Source of the DNA: Paractinoplanes brasiliensis
GTDB lineage: Bacteria > Actinomycetota > Actinomycetes > Mycobacteriales > Micromonosporaceae
Reading direction: 5' to 3'
NCBI RefSeq assembly: GCF_004362215.1
Contig: NZ_SNWR01000001.1
Location: forward strand, 6,120,001-6,184,000
Length of the DNA stretch: 64,000 nt
Shown here: positions 59,816-64,000 of the stretch, piece by piece
How positions within the stretch are numbered: position 1 is the stretch's first letter
Layout: every line of letters starts with the position of its first letter
The notes under the pieces: generated by a model
Databases searched by the model: none
What the model was told of the DNA's origin: nothing
What the model saw: only the letters and a program-made list of their open reading frames with translations
Program-made: the position numbers and the translations under genes

Positions 59816-60652
59816 ATGCACCTTCCCAGCTACTCGTCCCTGCACGTACGCCTCGCCGGCGGCGTCGCCACGGTGGCTCTCGACCACCCGCCGGTGAACA
59901 CGCTGGACGGGCAGATGATGCTCGACCTGCATGATCTGCTCGGGCGCCTGCGGGCGGACGACACCACCCGGGTGATCGTGTTCGAGAGCGCCCACGACGA
60001 GTTCTTCCTCGCCCACGTCGACTTCGGGATCTTCGACAGCTACCCGGCTCTGGAGGCGGTCCGGAAGGACTATCTGCATGTCAACGTCCATCAGGGGATC
60101 GGGGAACTGCTGCGCAGTCAGCCGCAGGTCACCATCGTCAAGCTGGCCGGCATCGCCCGGGCCGGCGGTGCGGAGTTCGTGGCGGCCGCGGACATGACGT
60201 TCGCGGGCACGGAGCGTGGGAAGATCGCGCAGAGCGAGGTCCTGCTCGGGATCATCCCCGGCGGCGGTGGAACCCAGCTCCTGCTCGAAAAGGCCGGCCG
60301 CAACCGTGCGCTCGAGGTGGTGCTGGGAGCCGACCTGTTCGATGCGGAGACCGCGGCGCTGTACGGATGGATCAACCGCGCCGTTCCCGACGCCGAACTC
60401 GACGCGTTCGTGACCCGGCTCGCCGGCAACATCGCGGCGCTGGACCCGGGCGTGATCGAGGGGGTCAAGCGCGCGCTTCCGGCCGCGGATCTCACGCGCG
60501 GCCTGAACGTGGAGCACGACGAGTGGTACCGGCTCGTCGGCGGGGACGCGCCGGGCCGGAAGATGAGGCTCGCGATGGAGCGGGACCTGCAGACCGCCGG
60601 GCCTGAGCGTGATCTCGAAGGCTTCCTGCGGCAGGTCTCGGCCGACATCTGA
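59816..60652 (+). CDS. Enoyl-CoA hydratase/isomerase family protein
   Basis: A 278-residue crotonase-fold protein. YSSLHVRLAGGVATVALDHP then PVNTLDGQMMLDLHDLL is the usual N-terminus. The oxyanion-hole loop is VTIVKLAGIARAGGAEFVAA, and the second loop SEVLLGIIPGGGGTQLLLEK. The position of the first catalytic Glu is filled by AEFVAAADMTF, so hydratase activity is uncertain and isomerase, decarboxylase or hydrolase activity is possible. The C-terminal part (GVIEGVKRALPAADLTRGLN) is normal. It probably belongs to the regulon of the HxlR protein, judging from the shared 23-bp element. Confidence 0.8.
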   Translation: MHLPSYSSLHVRLAGGVATVALDHPPVNTLDGQMMLDLHDLLGRLRADDTTRVIVFESAHDEFFLAHVDFGIFDSYPALEAVRKDYLHVNVHQGIGELLRSQPQVTIVKLAGIARAGGAEFVAAADMTFAGTERGKIAQSEVLLGIIPGGGGTQLLLEKAGRNRALEVVLGADLFDAETAALYGWINRAVPDAELDAFVTRLAGNIAALDPGVIEGVKRALPAADLTRGLNVEHDEWYRLVGGDAPGRKMRLAMERDLQTAGPERDLEGFLRQVSADI

Positions 60653-60689
60653 GCGCCGGCCGCGGAGACGCCGTCCGGGCCGGGGCTAC

Positions 60690-60770
60690 CGCGGGAATGC
60701 GCGCTCGGTCGAGACCCTTGTTGGCGCCCGTGACGACGGTGGACGTGGCGGTGTCCGTGGATGTTCCTTG
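60690..60770 (-). pseudogene. N-terminal scrap of a short-chain dehydrogenase
   Basis: The minus-strand frame reads ATSTVVTGANKGLDRARIPA. STVVTGANKGLGRE is the cofactor-binding start of SDR proteins that are often paired divergently with HxlR regulators. Here the Gly after GL is Asp and the protein is lost within 25 residues. It sits where the regulator's divergent target would be expected, so the original target gene was probably deleted. Confidence 0.45.
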
Positions 60771-60817
60771 CGGGAGAGGGCGGGTCGTCGGCAGTACGTA
60801 CCTGGTTGTCGAGGGAG

Positions 60818-60840
60818 GTGTAGGTTCCTTGTGCATACCA
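60818..60840 (-). promoter_or_regulatory. 23-bp element upstream of hxlR (second copy)
   Basis: Reverse complement of the element at 59765: TGGTATGC, ACA, AGGAACCTACAC on the minus strand. It lies 68 bases before the HxlR start, in the former divergent promoter. It suggests autoregulation and control of the lost dehydrogenase. Confidence 0.65.
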
Positions 60841-60908
60841 CACTGGCCGGGCCGCCAGTGCTGGTCAAAAACGCACTCCCGGAGCACCAAGGATCGGAAG
60901 GGATACCC

Positions 60909-61283
60909 ATGCCCGTCACCGCCCCCAGTACGAGTCCCCGATTCGTCGTGGATTGCCCGACCCGGCCGATCCTGGACCAGGTCGCCGACAAGTGGACGAT
61001 GATGGTGCTGGCCGTGCTGGAGGAACCCACCCGCTTCAACGAGATCCGCCGGCAGCTGGAAGGCGTCACCCAGCGTGTCCTGACCCAGACGCTGCGGCGT
61101 CTGGAGCGCAACGGCCTGGTCGTCCGCCGGGTCCTCGAGACCTCGCCGGTCGGGGTCGAGTATTCCCTCACGCCCCTGGGCGAGTCGTTCCGCGAACCGT
61201 TCACCCGGCTGTACGAATGGGCCCTGGCCCACAGCGACGAGATTCAGGAGTTCCAGCGCGCGTACGACGCCCGAAACGCCTAG
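60909..61283 (+). CDS. HxlR-family transcriptional regulator
   Basis: A 124-residue winged-helix regulator. It has the family N-terminus with a single Cys (VVDCPTRPILDQVADKWTMM), the recognition helix RFNEIRRQLEGVTQRVLTQT, and LRRLERNGLVVRRVLETSPV then GVEYSLTPLGESF for the wing. HxlR proteins often sense electrophiles or redox state through that Cys and regulate an adjacent oxidoreductase. Its own neighbour dehydrogenase is now a scrap, but the element shared with the enoyl-CoA hydratase promoter gives it a likely remaining target. AAGGATCGGAAGG precedes the ATG. Confidence 0.88.
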   Translation: MPVTAPSTSPRFVVDCPTRPILDQVADKWTMMVLAVLEEPTRFNEIRRQLEGVTQRVLTQTLRRLERNGLVVRRVLETSPVGVEYSLTPLGESFREPFTRLYEWALAHSDEIQEFQRAYDARNA

Positions 61284-61321
61284 TTGTTACTCCAGCAGGA
61301 GATCCGGCGGTAGCCGGAGAG

Positions 61322-61515
61322 TCAAGAAAACGGTGACAAGGCCGGTCCGGGTCCGCGCGAGCGGTGCAGCACCTGGTAGCTCACCGAGCCGAGTTGCCAG
61401 CCGGCGATGCCGCCGCTGCCCAGGACGACGAGCCCGGCGTGCTGCGACTCCGCGCACAGGCTCGGCGTTCCGCGGAGGACCCGCATTCCGGGGACCTTCG
61501 TCCCTGCCGACACGG
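61322..61515 (-). pseudogene. C-terminal fragment of a universal stress protein
   Basis: A minus-strand frame reads RVLRGTPSLCAESQHAGLVV then LGSGGIAGWQLGSVSYQVLH. This is the UspA C-terminal ATP-binding segment (G-x-x-G, nine residues, GSVS). The N-terminal half and the start are missing. It lies just upstream of the CBS-BON gene, which in actinomycetes is often clustered with usp genes. Confidence 0.6.
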
Positions 61516-61565
61516 TGCGCGCCGCCATACGATCGGAACTGGAGCAACGAGGGAGGCCGACCGTG

Positions 61566-62255
61566 ATGAGGACGTGGACTGTCGATGATGTGATGACCCG
61601 CGCGGTGGTGTCGGCCGAGCCTGCCACGACCTACCGAGAGCTCGTCGACCTGCTGGCCGAGCGGCGGATCAGCGCCATACCGGTGATCGACGAACTGGGA
61701 CGGGTCCTGGGCGTGGTTTCCGAGACGGATCTGCTCCGCAAGGTCGAGTACGCCGGTGGCAGCGAACCGCGTGTCTTCGACGGCCCGCGCCGCCGGGACG
61801 ACCTCCGCCGCTCGCAGGGGCGTACCGCGGCCGAGCTCATGACCACCCACCCGGTCGTCGTGCCCGGGGGGACCTCGATCATGTCGGCGGCCCGGACGAT
61901 GGACCGGGCGGGCGTCAAACGGGTTCCGGTGGTCGACGTCCGCGGCCGGCTGATCGGCATAGTCACTCGAGGTGACCTGCTGAAGGTGCACCTGCGGTCG
62001 GACGGCGAGATCCTCGCCGATGTCCGGATCAACGTCGTGGAAAGGTTCCTGCCTGAGGAAGCGGAGACTGTCCTCGTGAACGTGGTGGACGGTGTCGTCA
62101 CGTTGGCCGGAAAGGTCGACCGCTGGTCGTCCGCGGATATCGCCGAACGGCTGACCCGCCAGATCGCCGGTGTCGTCGACATGACCTCCACGCTGGAGTA
62201 CCGCTTCGACGACAGCCAGGTCCACGGCTCGCGGTTGGGGTTCGGCACGCGCTGA
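61566..62255 (+). CDS. CBS-pair and BON domain protein
   Basis: A 229-residue protein. CBS 1 is about 1-60 (RTWTVDDVMTRAVVSAEPAT, ISAIPVIDELGRVLGVVSET). CBS 2 is about 92-150 (AAELMTTHPVVVPGGTSIMS, VKRVPVVDVRGRLIGIVTRG). BON is about 160-222 (EAETVLVNVVDGVVTLAGKV, ADIAERLTRQIAGVVDMTST). CBS pairs bind adenosyl nucleotides, and BON domains are linked to membranes or phospholipids. The combination is common in actinobacterial stress clusters (DosR-like). The start could be the GTG at 61563 or the ATG at 61566; GGGAGG fits both. Confidence 0.9.
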   Translation: MRTWTVDDVMTRAVVSAEPATTYRELVDLLAERRISAIPVIDELGRVLGVVSETDLLRKVEYAGGSEPRVFDGPRRRDDLRRSQGRTAAELMTTHPVVVPGGTSIMSAARTMDRAGVKRVPVVDVRGRLIGIVTRGDLLKVHLRSDGEILADVRINVVERFLPEEAETVLVNVVDGVVTLAGKVDRWSSADIAERLTRQIAGVVDMTSTLEYRFDDSQVHGSRLGFGTR

Positions 62256-62261
62256 CGGGCG

Positions 62262-62277
62262 TCACCCCACGGGGTGA
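62262..62277. terminator. Short hairpin between convergent genes
   Basis: TCACCCC (62262-62268) and GGGGTGA (62271-62277) are perfect inverted repeats around two bases, just after the CBS-BON stop and 134 bases before the end of the convergent ACP gene. It could stop transcription from either side. Confidence 0.4.
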
Positions 62278-62410
62278 ACCACGTCGGCTGTCGTGTCGCC
62301 GCGCCCGTTGTCCGCGTCCGCAATGGTGCGGCCGTTGCCGGTGTCAGAACCATTGATGCAGTTCGGCGGTCGATGCGAGGTCCCACGTGGCCGGTCGCCG
62401 CCGACGCGGT

Positions 62411-62665
62411 TCAGGATGTGCCATGGGCGGCCGCGTCCAGGAACATCGCGGCGCCGGACATCGTGGCCAGCCTCGGATAGTCGTCCTCGTCGATGCGCCG
62501 GCCGCTCCGCTCGCTCAGCAGCTCGACGAAACGTAGGAAGTCGAGCGAGTCCAGCTCCAAGGCCTCGCGAAGGTCCGCGCCAGGCTCCAGGTGGTCGAGG
62601 TCGGCCTCGGGCGCCACCTCACGCAGCGTCGTACGGATCATCGTCATGGTCTCCATGTGATTCAC
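62411..62665 (-). CDS. Acyl carrier protein in a 2-oxo-acid dehydrogenase operon
   Basis: An 84-residue carrier protein. The phosphopantetheine site is Ser40 in ELDSLDFLRFVELL, within ADLREALELDSLDF; the C-terminal helices follow (RRIDEDDYPRLATMSGAAMF). The GTG at 62665 overlaps the stop of the E2 gene (GTGA) and has GGAGGAG four bases upstream. An ATG at 62656 is the alternative. A carrier protein translated together with an acyltransferase E2 suggests that acyl groups pass from the dehydrogenase complex onto this ACP. Confidence 0.82.
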   Translation of the reverse strand: MNHMETMTMIRTTLREVAPEADLDHLEPGADLREALELDSLDFLRFVELLSERSGRRIDEDDYPRLATMSGAAMFLDAAAHGTS

Positions 62666-63954
62666 AGCTCCTCCGGTCGTTCCAGCAGCCGGGCGAGGGT
62701 GCGCAGATAGCGGGCGCCGGTCGCCCCGTCGGTCGCCCGGTGGTCCGCGGCGAGGCTCACGGTCACCGTCCGGCGTATGCCGAGAAGGCCGCGCACCGCC
62801 CACGGGCGCTCGGTGACGGTTCCGTATCCGACGAGCGCGACCTGCGGGGGATAGATCACCCCGATGATCGATTCAACGCCCTGTTCGCCGAGGTTGGAGA
62901 CGGTGATGGTCGGGCTGGACAACTCCGACGCGCGTAGCCGCCCGGCTCGGGTCCGGGAGACCAGGTCCTTCAGCCGGTCCATCAACTCGTCCAGGTTCAG
63001 CGTGTCCGCCTCCGCCATGGCCGGCGCCACCAGCCCGCCGCCGCGTAGCGAGATCGCCACACCGAGGTTGACCGTGGGTGCGGGCAAGAAGGCTTCGTCG
63101 ATCCAGAAGCCGTTCAGCTCGGGCACCTCGCGCGCGGCGCGGGCCGCGGCCTTCAGCAGCAGCGCCGCGGGGACCACGCGTCGCGGCACCGGCAGATCCT
63201 GGTTGCGGTCATGCAGCCAGGCGAGGGCGTCGGTGAGGTCGATCGTCTCGGTCAGGTAGTAATGCGGGATCTCGCGCTTGGACCGGGCCATGAGCGCGGC
63301 GATGGTGGCTCGCATGGCGGCGGCGCGCCGCGCGGCCTGCTCCGCGGTGGTGGGCACCGCGGGTTCCGCGGCGGGCGGGGCCGGCCGGGCGACGGCGGGC
63401 TCGGCACCTTCGACATCGGCGGCCCGGATGATGCCGGCCGGGCCCTTTCCGCTGATGGCGGACAGGTCTATGCCGGTCTCCCGGGCGAGCCGCCGGGCTC
63501 GTGGCGAGACCCGGCGACGGGCCGGCCCGGCCGGCGGCGGCGCGGGGGCCTCGACGGCGTGCTCCACGTCCAGCCGGGTGACCCGGCCGCCCGGCCCGGT
63601 GCCGTGCACGGTGCCGAGGTCGACGTGCCGCGCCGAGGCGTCCCGGCGTACCAGCGGCGACAGCACAGGCGCCGCCGGGTGACCGGTGAGCGGCGGCGGG
63701 GCGATCGGCGCCACCGGTTCCTCTTCCCCGATCAGGGCCAGGGGGGTGCCGACCGGTACCTGGGTGCCCGGCTCGACGAGCAGCCGCCGGACGGTGCCGC
63801 TGGTGAAACACTCCACCTCGATGGCCGCCTTGCTGGTGTCCACCACGGCGACGACGTCGCCTTTGTGGACGGTCGCCCCCGGCTGGACCAGCCATTCGAG
63901 CAGCGTTCCCTCGGTCATGTCGGCGCCGAGCGAGGGCATCCGGAACTCAGCCAT
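62662..63954 (-). CDS. Dihydrolipoamide acyltransferase (E2) with two peripheral-subunit-binding segments
   Basis: A 430-residue E2. The lipoyl domain is about 1-76, with Lys42 in VVDTSKAAIEVE as the lipoylation site. The first E3/E1-binding-like segment is about 97-134 (VLSPLVRRDASARHVDLGTV then HGTGPGGRVTRLDVEHA). The second is about 147-185 (RVSPRARRLARETGIDLSAI then SGKGPAGIIRAADVEGA). The catalytic domain is about 210-430, with His405 and Asp409 in AADHRATDGA. Most bacterial E2s have one binding domain. Overlaps with the E1 beta gene upstream and the ACP gene downstream show a tight operon. Confidence 0.9.
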   Translation of the reverse strand: MAEFRMPSLGADMTEGTLLEWLVQPGATVHKGDVVAVVDTSKAAIEVECFTSGTVRRLLVEPGTQVPVGTPLALIGEEEPVAPIAPPPLTGHPAAPVLSPLVRRDASARHVDLGTVHGTGPGGRVTRLDVEHAVEAPAPPPAGPARRRVSPRARRLARETGIDLSAISGKGPAGIIRAADVEGAEPAVARPAPPAAEPAVPTTAEQAARRAAAMRATIAALMARSKREIPHYYLTETIDLTDALAWLHDRNQDLPVPRRVVPAALLLKAAARAAREVPELNGFWIDEAFLPAPTVNLGVAISLRGGGLVAPAMAEADTLNLDELMDRLKDLVSRTRAGRLRASELSSPTITVSNLGEQGVESIIGVIYPPQVALVGYGTVTERPWAVRGLLGIRRTVTVSLAADHRATDGATGARYLRTLARLLERPEEL

Positions 63955-64000
63955 CGCCGTTCACCAGCCCGGCCGCGGCCGCCTGGACGTCCTCCGGCTG
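63947..64000 (-). CDS. C-terminal end of the preceding gene, probably E1 beta (runs off the window)
   Basis: The minus-strand frame reads QPEDVQAAAAGLVNGDG and stops at 63947, overlapping the E2 start by eight bases. Sequence is too short to identify alone. The position directly before E2 and the end PEDVxAAA fit the beta subunit of a 2-oxo-acid dehydrogenase E1. Confidence 0.5.
   Translation of the reverse strand, partial: QPEDVQAAAAGLVNGDG

Noticed and set aside
1..64000. Mobile elements and tRNA genes
   Set aside because: I looked for transposase or integrase motifs, flanking inverted repeats and cloverleaf-like segments and saw none I could support by eye.

Overview
The window is high-GC DNA with frequent GTG starts, four-base ATGA/GTGA gene overlaps, three deazaflavin (F420)-type nitroreductase-like proteins, ricin-domain secreted glycoside hydrolases and a degenerate flagellar fliF. 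This points to an actinomycete, most likely Micromonosporaceae (Actinoplanes-like). That assignment is inferred from gene content; no rRNA, tRNA, insertion sequence, integrase or CRISPR array was seen.

Layout. 1-1.6 kb: glycosyltransferase genes, one of them decayed. 2-8.6 kb: a drug-type MFS exporter, an old yellow enzyme, an alpha/beta hydrolase, small membrane proteins and an F420-type reductase fused to a membrane domain. 9-18.5 kb: a carbohydrate locus with two secreted glycoside hydrolases and a LacI regulator on the minus strand, divergent from an ABC sugar importer plus a GH63-like hydrolase. Near-identical palindromes sit just downstream of both divergent promoters. 18.8-24.4 kb: a GntR regulator divergent from a compact amino-sugar operon (AgaS-type SIS isomerase, BadF-type kinase, DMT-type transporter, PfkB kinase, class II aldolase). 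24.5-40.7 kb: a minus-strand operon of a signal-less subtilisin and four very large proteins (1137, 1112, 1886 and 607 residues) that overlap or nearly touch. Only DUF6603 and S8 peptidase are recognisable; this is the best candidate for an undescribed system. 41-46 kb: a copper island (CopB-like ATPase, CsoR, MFS exporter) with three CsoR-type operators. 47-54.4 kb: a CDF transporter, small membrane proteins, a methyltransferase, and a two-component system divergent from an ABC transporter. 54.6-62.3 kb: small enzymes, a HAF-repeat secreted protein, a second ABC exporter, an enoyl-CoA hydratase and an HxlR regulator that share a 23-bp element, and a CBS-BON protein. 62.4-64 kb: the end of a 2-oxo-acid dehydrogenase operon (E1 beta tail, E2 with two peripheral-subunit-binding segments, and an acyl carrier protein).

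A second theme is gene decay. Fragments of a glycosyltransferase, a YraQ-like permease, two TetR regulators, FliF, a second CsoR, CopZ, a metal P-type ATPase, a short-chain dehydrogenase and a universal stress protein lie between intact genes. They are usually short in-frame islands of recognisable protein with deletions or single-base frameshifts, so the window looks like an accessory region eroding by deletion.
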